Of a stretch of DNA of 44,516 nt, positions 17,475 to 25,301 are shown piece by piece (positions within the stretch are counted from its first letter, which is position 1; each line of letters opens with the position of its first letter). The stretch is from Candidatus Rokuibacteriota bacterium (GTDB taxonomy: Bacteria; Methylomirabilota; Methylomirabilia; Rokubacteriales; CSP1-6). The stretch covers positions 1 through 44,516 of the forward strand of contig QHTE01000008.1 in NCBI GenBank assembly GCA_003220685.1. Reading direction: 5' to 3'. A program made the position numbers and the translations under genes. The notes below the pieces were generated by a model. The model searched no databases. It saw nothing but the letters and a program-made list of their open reading frames with translations, and was not told the origin of the DNA.

Positions 17475-17707
17475 CGCACGAAACTTTAGCACGTCTCGCC
17501 GGAAGTCAAGCGCTATCCTGTCGGTCGACCTTTTTGACGGGTGACCCGCGGCGGGCTTCTCACCGGGTTGGCGGCACGGATACTTGTCGGCGCCGAGGCA
17601 CCCCGGGGTCCCCTGGCCTGTCGCATTCGTGATCGCGTCTGGGCGGCGCATCCCGAGAGTGTCCTCTCTGCGACCCGTTCGGGGCATGAGCGGGAGGCAG
17701 CCTTCAG
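17475..17707. other. Intergenic stretch
   Basis: Apart from the promoter of the small secreted protein, I see no supportable gene, repeat or RNA here. Short open frames lack ribosome sites and protein-like composition. Confidence 0.4.
17483..17509 (-). promoter_or_regulatory. Promoter of the small secreted protein, leaderless-like
   Basis: TTGACT at 17504-17509 and TAAAGT at 17483-17488 are separated by 15 nt, slightly short. TAAAGT ends 8 nt before the ATG with no Shine-Dalgarno, compatible with a leaderless transcript. Confidence 0.4.
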
Positions 17708-17788
17708 CTACCGAAACAGCCGCCACAGGCGCGTCCTGCGCAGCTCCGGGCGCGCGAGGTGGCTGCTGATTCGTCGGATGTAATCCAT
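17708..17788 (-). CDS. Possible 26-residue cationic microprotein abutting the zinc-ribbon gene
   Basis: An ATG directly follows the TAG of the zinc-ribbon gene (TAGATG) and opens 26 codons. The peptide begins MDYIRRISSHLARPELRR and is rich in Arg and Leu, consistent with an amphipathic helix. There is no separate Shine-Dalgarno, so expression would need termination-reinitiation. It may equally be chance. Confidence 0.2.
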   Translation of the reverse strand: MDYIRRISSHLARPELRRTRLWRLFR

Positions 17789-18046
17789 CTATTGGGGGAT
17801 CGCAAACCCGGCCTTGATCGATCTGTGGTCAGTGACCCATCGATAGCCACATCTCGTGCAAATGAGATGCTCCAAGAGCTCGTTGCCCACCATCCGAGCG
17901 TATCCATTGCCCGTCCACATTCCGCCGCACCTGCAGGCGGAATGCTCATCGCCCCGGAGTCTTCGCATGACACCGATGCTGGGCTTTAGAGGGTGGGCGT
18001 CCAGGCCATCGCGCTCGTCGCGACAGTGCTCCTCGCCGAGTTTCAT
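17789..18046 (-). CDS. Small zinc-ribbon protein, function unknown
   Basis: An 85-residue protein with Cys at 38, 40, 63 and 66 (ACRCGG and ICTRCGYRW) arranged C-x-C-x22-C-x2-C, a likely single zinc ribbon. A well-placed AAGGAGA precedes the ATG by a few bases, and a promoter-like TATACA lies upstream. The N-terminal third is charged and has no recognised fold. The gene and its flanks are visibly less GC-rich than the neighbours, which may mean recent arrival. Zinc ribbons of this size serve in nucleic-acid or protein binding, but nothing specific can be assigned. No signal peptide is present, so a cytoplasmic location is likely. Confidence 0.6.
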   Translation of the reverse strand: MKLGEEHCRDERDGLDAHPLKPSIGVMRRLRGDEHSACRCGGMWTGNGYARMVGNELLEHLICTRCGYRWVTDHRSIKAGFAIPQ

Positions 18047-18064
18047 GGTTTCTCCTTCGAGCCA

Positions 18065-18095
18065 TGTATAGCCGCCGTTTGACCATTGCGGTCAA
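18065..18095 (-). promoter_or_regulatory. Promoter of the zinc-ribbon gene with a palindromic -35 region
   Basis: On the minus strand TTGACC (18090-18095) is followed after 19 nt by TATACA (18065-18070). The -35 forms one arm of a perfect inverted repeat, TTGACC-ATTGC-GGTCAA on the plus strand (18079-18095), a plausible repressor or activator site. The Shine-Dalgarno lies just downstream. Confidence 0.4.
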
Positions 18096-18252
18096 GCCGA
18101 ATCGGGTCCACAGCATCCACCATTGTCCACAGAGGCTAAATTCCCGATTGGGCGGTCAAGGAGGCGGTCTAGTCAGGCGCCAGAGCGTCCGATCAGGTCC
18201 GCTCGCTGTTTTGGAGTCACCATCGCGTCTCCGGCCGCGTCCATCGGTCTGA

Positions 18253-18258
18253 TACAGT
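18253..18258 (+). promoter_or_regulatory. -10-like TACAGT 7 nt before the DUF2867 start
   Basis: TACAGT is separated from the ATG by TCGCGGC only, and there is no Shine-Dalgarno. No good -35 is visible. It belongs to the group of leaderless-looking starts in this window. Confidence 0.3.
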
Positions 18259-18265
18259 TCGCGGC

Positions 18266-18838
18266 ATGCGGGTGGCTCCCGACGAGTATTTGCGCCTCGA
18301 CCTTCGTGCCCACCAGCTGCTGCGCGACGTGCCCTTGTACGACCTCTCGATCGTGGACCTCCCGGGCGGCGGTGCCGGCCGGAGCATCGCCGACATCCGC
18401 GCACTCGAGTCGGCCGCTGTGCCGAGCCGCGTCGCGAACGTGCTCTTCGGCCTGCGATATGCGCTCGGGCGCGTGTTCGGCTGGGACCGCGCTCGGCTGC
18501 GACCGGAGGACTCGCTGCTGTCGCGCCTGTCGGAGCGCGACCGTCGCGAGTCAGAAATCGCGCCCGGCACGCGCATCGATTCATTCCTGTTGCTGTATCA
18601 ATTTCCCCGCGAGTCACTGCGCGAGATTCGCAACGCCACGGTCCACGGATGGATCTGCATCGCCCTGGCGCGCCGCGCGGGCGGATACCGTCTGTACTGG
18701 GGGATCTATGTGCTCCCGGTGTCCTGGCTCACCCGACCGTACCTGCTCGCGATCGAGCCGTTCCGACGCATCATGTACCCGGCCATGCTCCGCCGGATTC
18801 GACGGGCGTGGATCGCCACCTATGGAGCCAGGCCCTGA
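18266..18838 (+). CDS. DUF2867-family protein
   Basis: A 190-residue protein resembling the DUF2867 family. Recognisable parts are the opening RVAPDEYLRLDLRAHQLLRD, the central GLRYALGRVFGWD and the later NATVHGWICIALARR and YRLYWGIYVLPVSWLTRPYL, which end in a pair of basic residues and RRAWIATY. The family's biochemical role is not established. A mildly hydrophobic C-terminal half suggests lipid or membrane contact, but no transmembrane helix is certain. It stands alone, convergent with the cyclase/ATPase gene. Confidence 0.65.
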   Translation: MRVAPDEYLRLDLRAHQLLRDVPLYDLSIVDLPGGGAGRSIADIRALESAAVPSRVANVLFGLRYALGRVFGWDRARLRPEDSLLSRLSERDRRESEIAPGTRIDSFLLLYQFPRESLREIRNATVHGWICIALARRAGGYRLYWGIYVLPVSWLTRPYLLAIEPFRRIMYPAMLRRIRRAWIATYGARP

Positions 18839-18878
18839 TCAGGCGTCCACCCCGACTCCCGATCCCGACCGCCGCGGG

Positions 18879-20963
18879 TTAAAGCCCCCGCCGCGGACGG
18901 CGCCGCCCCACCTTGATGTTCGCGACGTTCAGTGCAGCGCGTCGCTTCCAGCGGGCGGCTTCAAATCGCATTCCAGAGGCTTCCCAGTGGTGCGCGATCA
19001 GCGACGCGTACTCGCCGAGCCGATCCGCGCGCAGTGTCTCGAGCGCCGTGGCGACCGCGGCGTGCAGCCGGGCTCGTCGCTCGGCGAGCTGCGAACGGTA
19101 GGCCGCGTCTGCCATCATCGGGTGCTTGAACGCGTACTCCGGGTGCGGCGAGAGCGTGACGAGGCGCAGGAACTCCTGATCCTGGAGCGCCGAGAGAGCC
19201 GAGTCGAGATCGCGATCGTCCACGACACCGCTCACCTCTCGGAGCAGCGGCTCGTCGAACTGCTTGCCGATGACGGCCGCGGCCTGCAAGACGTGCTTCG
19301 CTCGTTCGCCGAGCCGATCGATGCGCGAGGCGAGCAAGGCCTGTACCGTCGCCGGAAGGGCAAGGGCGTCGATCGCCGCCGTTAGACGATAGGCGCCCCG
19401 TTCGCCGGTGAGGCTCCCGGCCTCCGCCAACGACTGGATGACCTCCTCGGTGAAGAGCGGGTTGCCGCCGGTGCGCTCGAGGATGCGGCCGGACAGCTCG
19501 CCGAGCGAGTCGTCCGAACCGAGCAGGTCGCTGAGGAGCTCGCGACCGGCGCCGTCGCCGAGCGGAGCGAGCGCGAGCTGGTGGTAGTGCGATCCACCCA
19601 GCCACGCCGGCCGGTACTCCGGCCGAAAGTTCGCCAGCAGGAGCGTCCGGGTGCCGCGCACCGATGCCGCGATTTCCGAGACCAGATCGTCGCTCGCGCG
19701 ATCCATCCAATGCGCATCGTCGATCAGCACCACGCCCGGCTGGTTCACGCTCCGCAGGCGCACGAAGCGCCGCATGAAGCGCGCGAGCTCCAGGGTGACC
19801 CGCGGCGGGGGCCGGTCCGGGGCGGCGGCCGCGCCGATCCCGAGAACCTCGAGAACCAGCGGAACCGCATCGGCGAGACCCGCGTCGAGAGCGCGCAGCT
19901 GTTCCGCCACATTCTGCCGAATCGTCCCGACCTCGTCGTCGCGGCTGAGCCCGAAGTAGCTTCGGAGGAGATCGCGCATCGCAAACCACGGCACCGTCGC
20001 GGCGTGGGCGGGGCAATGAACCTCGTACGCCGCGGTGCCGCGCGCACGGCAGCGCTGGACGAACTCGAGGCACAGCCGGCTCTTGCCGACTCCGGCTTCG
20101 CCGACCACGCCGACGACCTGACCGTCCGACGCGATCGCGCGGGAGAAAATGCCGTCGAGCCAGGCGAGCTCGGCGTCCCGGCCGATCAGCCGCGAGAGGC
20201 CGCGCGCGCCCGAGGCTTCGAGCCGGGTGCGGGCGGGCCCGATCCCGCGCAGCTCGACGACGCGGATCGGGACCGTGACTCCCTTCACCGACCTTAGACC
20301 AGCGTCTTCGAGGACGAAGAATCCCTCGACGAGCCGAGCCGTCGTCTCGGTGAGCAGGACCGTGCCGGGTGACGCCAGCTGCTCCACGCGCGCGGCGAGG
20401 CCGACCGAGGGCCCCTGGGCCGTGTAGTCCATTCGCAGGTCGTCGCCGATTTTCCCGACCACCACCTCGCCCGAATTGATGCCCATCCGCACCGCGAGCT
20501 CGATTCCTCGCGCTCGCAGCGTCTCCCCATAGGCGCGCAGGTCGTCCATTGCCGTGAGCGCCGCGTGACAGGCGCGTCGGGCGTGGTCCTCGTGAGCGAC
20601 CGGGGCTCCGAAGAGCGCCATCACGCCGTCCCCGGTGAACTGGTTGATCGTTCCGGCGACTCGGTGCACCGCCGCGCTGAGAATTTCGAAGACCCGATCG
20701 AGAATGCGATGCCAGTCCTCGGCGTCGAGGCTGCCGGCGAGTCGCATCGAATCGACCACGTCGACGAAGAGGACGCTGACTTGCTTGCGCTCGCCTTCGA
20801 GCGCGCCCCGAGTCGTGAGGATTTCGTCGGCAAGGTGACGTGGAGTGTAGGCGCGTGCCGGCGAAGTCGCCGGCGGGCTCTCGGCCGGCAGGAGCGAGGC
20901 GCCGCACGCACCGCAGAAATGTGCGCCGTCGCGCGTTTCGTGCTGACAGCGGGGGCACGGCAT
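18879..20963 (-). CDS. Adenylate/guanylate cyclase-domain plus AAA-type ATPase regulator, missing its C-terminal repeats
   Basis: A 694-residue signalling protein. Order of parts: a zinc ribbon (C3-x2-C6 and C17-x2-C20), a class III cyclase domain with the two metal aspartates D68 (LFVDVVDS) and D112 (FTGDGV), and a large ATPase module. The ATPase has Walker A GEAGVGKS and Walker B VVLIDDAHWMD, then a winged-helix-like region. Relatives usually run to 1000 residues or more with C-terminal TPR-like repeats. This one stops soon after FEAARWKRRAA with an Arg-rich tail unlike the family. Where an Asn-type residue is usual in the cyclase domain it has GPSVGLAARVEQ. It may still cyclise ATP but would lack the protein-binding repeats. 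An AGGAG lies upstream of the ATG. Confidence 0.85.
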   Translation of the reverse strand: MPCPRCQHETRDGAHFCGACGASLLPAESPPATSPARAYTPRHLADEILTTRGALEGERKQVSVLFVDVVDSMRLAGSLDAEDWHRILDRVFEILSAAVHRVAGTINQFTGDGVMALFGAPVAHEDHARRACHAALTAMDDLRAYGETLRARGIELAVRMGINSGEVVVGKIGDDLRMDYTAQGPSVGLAARVEQLASPGTVLLTETTARLVEGFFVLEDAGLRSVKGVTVPIRVVELRGIGPARTRLEASGARGLSRLIGRDAELAWLDGIFSRAIASDGQVVGVVGEAGVGKSRLCLEFVQRCRARGTAAYEVHCPAHAATVPWFAMRDLLRSYFGLSRDDEVGTIRQNVAEQLRALDAGLADAVPLVLEVLGIGAAAAPDRPPPRVTLELARFMRRFVRLRSVNQPGVVLIDDAHWMDRASDDLVSEIAASVRGTRTLLLANFRPEYRPAWLGGSHYHQLALAPLGDGAGRELLSDLLGSDDSLGELSGRILERTGGNPLFTEEVIQSLAEAGSLTGERGAYRLTAAIDALALPATVQALLASRIDRLGERAKHVLQAAAVIGKQFDEPLLREVSGVVDDRDLDSALSALQDQEFLRLVTLSPHPEYAFKHPMMADAAYRSQLAERRARLHAAVATALETLRADRLGEYASLIAHHWEASGMRFEAARWKRRAALNVANIKVGRRRPRRGL

Positions 20964-20998
20964 CCGAAGGACTCCTCAACCCGATGGCGGACGGCGGG

Positions 20999-22195
20999 TC
21001 AGCCGGCCACCTTCATCTTCTCGCGCCCCACCGGCCGGTATGCCTTGACCGCTGGAATGACTTCGCCGGTCATGAGATCGATGGAGCGGATCGCCGCGTC
21101 GTGCGACATGAGACCTTCCCGGCCCCAAAAAGTCATGTAGCCGGGGTCGACGAGGTCGATGATGTGCTGGAGCTTCTTCACGACCGTGTCCGGGTTCCCG
21201 GACACGATCTGGTACGTGGCGTGTGCGCCCTCGTACGAGAGCGCGGGGCCGCCGGGCGTGATGTTGACCGCGCCTGTCCTCGCCTGCTCGCGCCGGCTCG
21301 TCCGCGCCGCGCGGCTGACATAGCCGGCCGGCTGCAGCCACTGGCGCGGCGCGATCCCGAACGAGGTCCCGAGCTGCCAGTAAAAGTGCCGGCCCTGCTC
21401 GTAAGCCTCCTCGTCCGTATCCGCCACGCTCACGCGGATCACGTAGCCGCGGTGCTCCGGCGTCGGCGTGAACCCTGTCTCGAGCGCCACGTCGTCGTAG
21501 AGGTCGTAGATCTCGTCGATCACGTCGAGCGGAGGCGCGAGGGCCACGTACGGATAGCGATGCTCGGCCGCCCAGCGGACGGATTCCGGGCTCACCACGC
21601 CGGGAATCCAGATGGGCGGGTGCGGTTTCTGGAGCGGACGCATCCACGGGTTGACCACCCGATACTCGTAGTGGCGGCCCGCCCAGCGGAACGGGCCCGG
21701 TGTGGTCCACGCCTTGACGATCACGTCGTGGGCCTCGTCGAACCGTTCGCGGTTGTAGGCAGGGTTCACGTTGGTGGCCAGACTCTCCTGCCCGAGCCCG
21801 CGCACGAAGCCGCAGACCACGCGACCGCCGGAGAGGATGTCGATCATTGCGACTTCCTCCGCGACGCGAAGCGGGTTGTCGTGGATGGGCAGGACGTTGC
21901 CGAGGAAGACGATGCGGCCCTTCCGCGTCGCCCGGGCGAGGACCGAGCCGATCACGTTCACGGACGGCATCATGCTGAGCGGGTTGTTGTGGTGCTCGTT
22001 GATCATGATCCCGTCGAAGCCCGTCTCGGTGCAGTAGACGAGCTCGTCGAAATACATCGCGTAGAGCTCACGCGCCCGCTCGGGGCTGAAGTGCTCGTTG
22101 GGGAACATGAGGTTGTTGTAGCCGCGCCGCCGGGCGTCGTCTTGCGGGTACGCCGTGTAGCCCATCTCGGTGAAGAAGAAGACTTCCTTGACCAT
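20999..22195 (-). CDS. LLM-class flavin-dependent oxidoreductase
   Basis: A 398-residue bacterial-luciferase-like protein. The TIM-barrel fingerprint includes EVFFFTEMGYTAYP, a GFDGIMINEHHNNPLSM stretch, GNVLPIHDNPLRVAEEVAMI and the family RVVCGFVRGLGQE. Such enzymes use FMNH2 or F420 for monooxygenation or hydride transfer. Flavin type and substrate are not readable. A GGAGGAGG region precedes the ATG. A second LLM gene lies directly upstream in the same direction, so the two are likely co-transcribed. The protein has a C-terminal extension past the barrel that is typical of this subfamily. Confidence 0.9.
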   Translation of the reverse strand: MVKEVFFFTEMGYTAYPQDDARRRGYNNLMFPNEHFSPERARELYAMYFDELVYCTETGFDGIMINEHHNNPLSMMPSVNVIGSVLARATRKGRIVFLGNVLPIHDNPLRVAEEVAMIDILSGGRVVCGFVRGLGQESLATNVNPAYNRERFDEAHDVIVKAWTTPGPFRWAGRHYEYRVVNPWMRPLQKPHPPIWIPGVVSPESVRWAAEHRYPYVALAPPLDVIDEIYDLYDDVALETGFTPTPEHRGYVIRVSVADTDEEAYEQGRHFYWQLGTSFGIAPRQWLQPAGYVSRAARTSRREQARTGAVNITPGGPALSYEGAHATYQIVSGNPDTVVKKLQHIIDLVDPGYMTFWGREGLMSHDAAIRSIDLMTGEVIPAVKAYRPVGREKMKVAG

Positions 22196-22214
22196 GGCTC
22201 GGCCTCCTCCATCC

Positions 22215-23261
22215 TCACCGGTATCCGGCGGCCTTCAACCGAGGGAACACCTCGTCGCGGAACGTCCGCATCTCCTGCTCTGGTCCCACGAACGTCTGAA
22301 ACGCCTGGACGTAGAGATTCGTCACGCCGGCGGCGGTCATCTCGACGATCCGCTGCGCGCAGTGCTCCGCAGTCCCCACGAGGCCGAAAGTATCGCAGAG
22401 CTCGGCGATCACGTCATCCGGAACAAACGACGTCGCGGCGATGGCCTGCTCCCAGTCGCGCGCGTGGGACAGATCGGGATAAATGGCCCGCACCGCGGGC
22501 GGAATGTCGAGCCGCGGAAGCGCGAGGCCGGCGTACGGCAGCCAGTGCGACCTGGCGCTGAGAAAGGCCTGATGCACGACGGTCGGTCGCGCCTGCCGGC
22601 GCGCCTCCGCGGTGCTGCTCGCGATCCCGACACGCACCGCCCAGAGGACTTCGAGATCCTCGAGCCGCCGCCCGCCACGCCGCGCGCCCGTCGCGAGATG
22701 GCTCAGCACCGCGGCGACGATCCGCGGGTGAAAGCCCACCGACAACAAGACTCCGTCGGCGATCTCGCCGGCGAGCTCGGTCGCTTTCGGCCCGGACGCC
22801 GCCATCAAGACCGGAACGCGCCGCCCCGACGCGTACGCGAGGCTCCCCGACGTCGGGCCGAACGTCACGGTCTCGCCCGTCAGGAGGGCGCGCAGGATCG
22901 TGATGCACGCGCGCATCTCGGCGAGCGTCGCCGGCTTGCGACCGATCGTGTGCGCGGACGTGTAGCCAGTGCCGACGATCATCTTGATGCGTCCCGGGGC
23001 GATCTCCTCCACGGTCTGGATCGCGCTGGCGAGCACCGCGGCATGGCGCGTGAGCGGATTGGTCACTGCCGGAAACAACGTCAAGCTTGACGTGTGGGCC
23101 GCCGCGAGACCCAGCGTGACGAACGTGTCTCGGCACAGCAGCTGGCTGTCGAGGATGCCGGCGCCATCGAAGCCGGCAGCCTCGACGCCCTGGATCAGCT
23201 GGAGTAGCTGCGACATCGGCGCCGTGCCAGGAATCCGAAGCGACACCTGAACGCGCGTCAT
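22215..23261 (-). CDS. LLM-class flavin- or F420-dependent oxidoreductase (Mer-like)
   Basis: A 348-residue LLM-family protein similar to F420-dependent methylene-H4MPT-reductase-like and glucose-6-phosphate-dehydrogenase-like proteins. Landmarks are GVEAAGFDGAGILDSQLLCRD, TLFPAVTNPLTRHAAV and RIKMIVGTGYTSAHTIGRKP. It precedes the other LLM gene by about 20 bp in the same operon. The divergent ThDP gene starts about 165 bp away. The ATG lacks a Shine-Dalgarno; TAGAAT is 8 nt upstream. The ring-opening or oxidation target is unknown. Confidence 0.88.
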   Translation of the reverse strand: MTRVQVSLRIPGTAPMSQLLQLIQGVEAAGFDGAGILDSQLLCRDTFVTLGLAAAHTSSLTLFPAVTNPLTRHAAVLASAIQTVEEIAPGRIKMIVGTGYTSAHTIGRKPATLAEMRACITILRALLTGETVTFGPTSGSLAYASGRRVPVLMAASGPKATELAGEIADGVLLSVGFHPRIVAAVLSHLATGARRGGRRLEDLEVLWAVRVGIASSTAEARRQARPTVVHQAFLSARSHWLPYAGLALPRLDIPPAVRAIYPDLSHARDWEQAIAATSFVPDDVIAELCDTFGLVGTAEHCAQRIVEMTAAGVTNLYVQAFQTFVGPEQEMRTFRDEVFPRLKAAGYR

Positions 23262-23269
23262 GGCATGGG

Positions 23270-23275
23270 ATTCTA
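23270..23275 (-). promoter_or_regulatory. -10 TAGAAT 8 nt before the LLM start
   Basis: TAGAAT ends 8 nt before the ATG of the first LLM gene, with only CCCATGCC between. No convincing -35 is seen and no Shine-Dalgarno, so a leaderless start is possible. Confidence 0.35.
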
Positions 23276-23335
23276 CGGCGAAACGGGGCGAACCGCGGCT
23301 CCGGTCGGCGAGGCCACCCGGTCACCCGCCAGCCC

Positions 23336-23365
23336 TTGACACCGCGCGCGCTGTCTCTTTAGATT
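23336..23365 (+). promoter_or_regulatory. Sigma-70-type promoter of the ThDP gene
   Basis: A perfect TTGACA (23336-23341), an 18-nt spacer and TAGATT (23360-23365). The predicted start leaves a leader of about 55 nt, and the ThDP gene has GAGGAG-type sequence before its ATG. It may drive the whole ThDP-Liv run. Confidence 0.55.
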
Positions 23366-23425
23366 CCGGCGAGCCCTGACCCACTCGAATCCCAGAGGGG
23401 GAGCTACGCATGAGGAGGAGCGGCG

Positions 23426-25219
23426 ATGAGCCTCGACAAACCTGAGTACGTGTCCGACCTCGTCGTCTATCTGCTCAATCGGCTTGGCGTCGAGTACGTC
23501 ACCTTGAACCCGGGCGCGACCACGCGCGGGATGCACGAATCTCTCGTGACCTACGGTGGAAATATCGCGCCCGAGGTCATCACGTGCAGCCACGAGGAGG
23601 TCGCGGTTGCCATGGCGGAGGGCTACTACCTGGCGACGGGGCGACCTCAGGCCACGCTGGTCCACAACATCGTCGGCCTGCAGCACGCGAGCAAGGCCAT
23701 CTACGAGGCCTGGCTCAACAACGCGCCGATGATCATCATCGGAGGCACCGGCCCGATGGATGCGACGCACCGGCGCCCGTGGATCGACTGGATTCACACG
23801 GCCCAGGTACAGGCGCAGATCGTCAGGGACTACGTCAAGTGGGATGACCAGCCCCAGGGCGCGCTCAGCGTCGCCGAATCCATCCTTCGCGCCTACCAGA
23901 TCGCGATGACCGAGCCGCGCGGCCCGGTCTACCTCTGCCTCGACGTCGAGCTGCAGGAGAGCCGACTTCCCGATGGCTTTGTCATTCCCGATCCGAGCCG
24001 CTATCGCCCAGCCGCCCCTCCCTCGGGCAACTCCGAGGCGATGGCGGACGCGGCGAAGGCCCTTTGCGAGGCGCGCTGGCCGGTCCTGCTGGTCGAGGGG
24101 CTGGGGCGAGCGCCGGGCGGACCGGCAGCGCTGCAGTCCCTCAGCGAGCTTCTCGGGATTCCGGTGATCGAGGTGGGCTCCTCTTTCAATCTCTCGAACC
24201 TTCACCATCTGAACGTCAGCGGGGCCAGCGCCGACGTGCTGAAAGACGCCGACCTGGTCTTGACCGTCGGTGTCAAGGACGTCGAAGCAGCGCTGACGCG
24301 ACCGGAGCCGGAAGGCATAGTGCCCGCGGGTCTACCGAGGGTAGCATCGGGGTTCAGTCGGCGCCACCAGAGCGTCATTCGCGACGGCACCCGGCTCGTT
24401 CGTGTCGGCCTGCAGGAGTATGGAGTACGGGCGTGGACCAGCAGTCACGGCCGCCTCACGCCCGCTGATATCTCAATTCTCGGGAGCGGGCCTCAGGTGC
24501 TGCGAGAGCTCACTCGCCTATGCCAGAGCGCAATGGACGGCGACCTGCAACGGCGGGTCGCCGAGCGGGCGGCAAGAACTCGGGAGATCCACACCGCGAT
24601 CGTCGCTCGCGCCCAGAAGGATCTGAAGGAGCGCTGGTGGGCGCAGACGCCCATCGCGACCGCACGGTTGGCGGCCGAAATCTGGGAAACGATACGCGAC
24701 CAGGACTGGGTCCTCGCGCACGGCTCGCTCAGCGGCTGGGAGCGAAGGCTCTGGGAGGTGAGCGACGGCGCGCGCTTCATCGCCGGAGGCGGTGGAACGG
24801 GGACCGGAATGGGCGTGGCGATGGGGGTCGCGCTGGCGTTCAGGGGAACTGGCAAGGTCTGCATCAGCATCCAGAACGACGGCGACCTCCTGTACACCCC
24901 GGGATCTCTCTGGACGGCCGCGCATCACGGCGTTCCCATGCTGATAGTCATGTTCAACAACCGGTCCTACTATCAGGACGTCGGGCATCAACTCGCGATC
25001 ACCAGGATGAGGCAGCGCGCCCTGGACAACGTCGGAGTCGGGGTCAGCCTGGAGGGACCCGCCACCGACTTCGCCACCCTCGCGAAGAGCTTTGCCATCT
25101 ACGGAGAGGGTCCCATCCTCAACCCTGAGGAGATACGCCCGGCCCTGGAGCGAGGCCTGAGGGTCGTGAAGGAGAAGGGGGCGCCGGCGCTGATCGACAC
25201 GATCACACAGCCACGCTGA
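23426..25219 (+). CDS. Thiamine-diphosphate-dependent enzyme (acetolactate synthase/benzoylformate decarboxylase superfamily)
   Basis: A 597-residue ThDP enzyme with the three-domain layout. The N-terminal Pyr domain carries the activating Glu in SHEEVAVAMAEGYY (E57/E58). The C-terminal PP domain has the Mg/ThDP motif NDGDLLYTPGSLWTAAHHGV (D485-G486-D487) ending in the family N-N pair (VMFNNRSY). The middle domain is a Rossmann-like fold. The usual GDG-S is NDGDL here. The reaction could be decarboxylation or carboligation of a 2-oxo acid or a CoA ester; no neighbouring small subunit is present, arguing against acetolactate synthase. It leads the plus-strand Liv/Rieske/cyclase run. Confidence 0.85.
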   Translation: MSLDKPEYVSDLVVYLLNRLGVEYVTLNPGATTRGMHESLVTYGGNIAPEVITCSHEEVAVAMAEGYYLATGRPQATLVHNIVGLQHASKAIYEAWLNNAPMIIIGGTGPMDATHRRPWIDWIHTAQVQAQIVRDYVKWDDQPQGALSVAESILRAYQIAMTEPRGPVYLCLDVELQESRLPDGFVIPDPSRYRPAAPPSGNSEAMADAAKALCEARWPVLLVEGLGRAPGGPAALQSLSELLGIPVIEVGSSFNLSNLHHLNVSGASADVLKDADLVLTVGVKDVEAALTRPEPEGIVPAGLPRVASGFSRRHQSVIRDGTRLVRVGLQEYGVRAWTSSHGRLTPADISILGSGPQVLRELTRLCQSAMDGDLQRRVAERAARTREIHTAIVARAQKDLKERWWAQTPIATARLAAEIWETIRDQDWVLAHGSLSGWERRLWEVSDGARFIAGGGGTGTGMGVAMGVALAFRGTGKVCISIQNDGDLLYTPGSLWTAAHHGVPMLIVMFNNRSYYQDVGHQLAITRMRQRALDNVGVGVSLEGPATDFATLAKSFAIYGEGPILNPEEIRPALERGLRVVKEKGAPALIDTITQPR

Positions 25220-25301
25220 ACGCGGCCGGAGGGAATGCCATGGCGACGCTCATTGACAGCGTAGAATGGCGGCGCCACCACGGCTCCGGAGGAGAACATC
25301 G

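Noticed and set aside
18123..18131. TTGTCCACA resembling a DnaA box (one mismatch)
   Set aside because: Single copy, no cluster, no dnaA or dnaN nearby; not evidence for an origin.
25253..25267. TTGACA followed by TAGAAT before the Liv binding-protein gene
   Set aside because: Only 3 nt lie between them, so they cannot be a paired -35 and -10. The TAGAAT alone could act, but no -35 fits.
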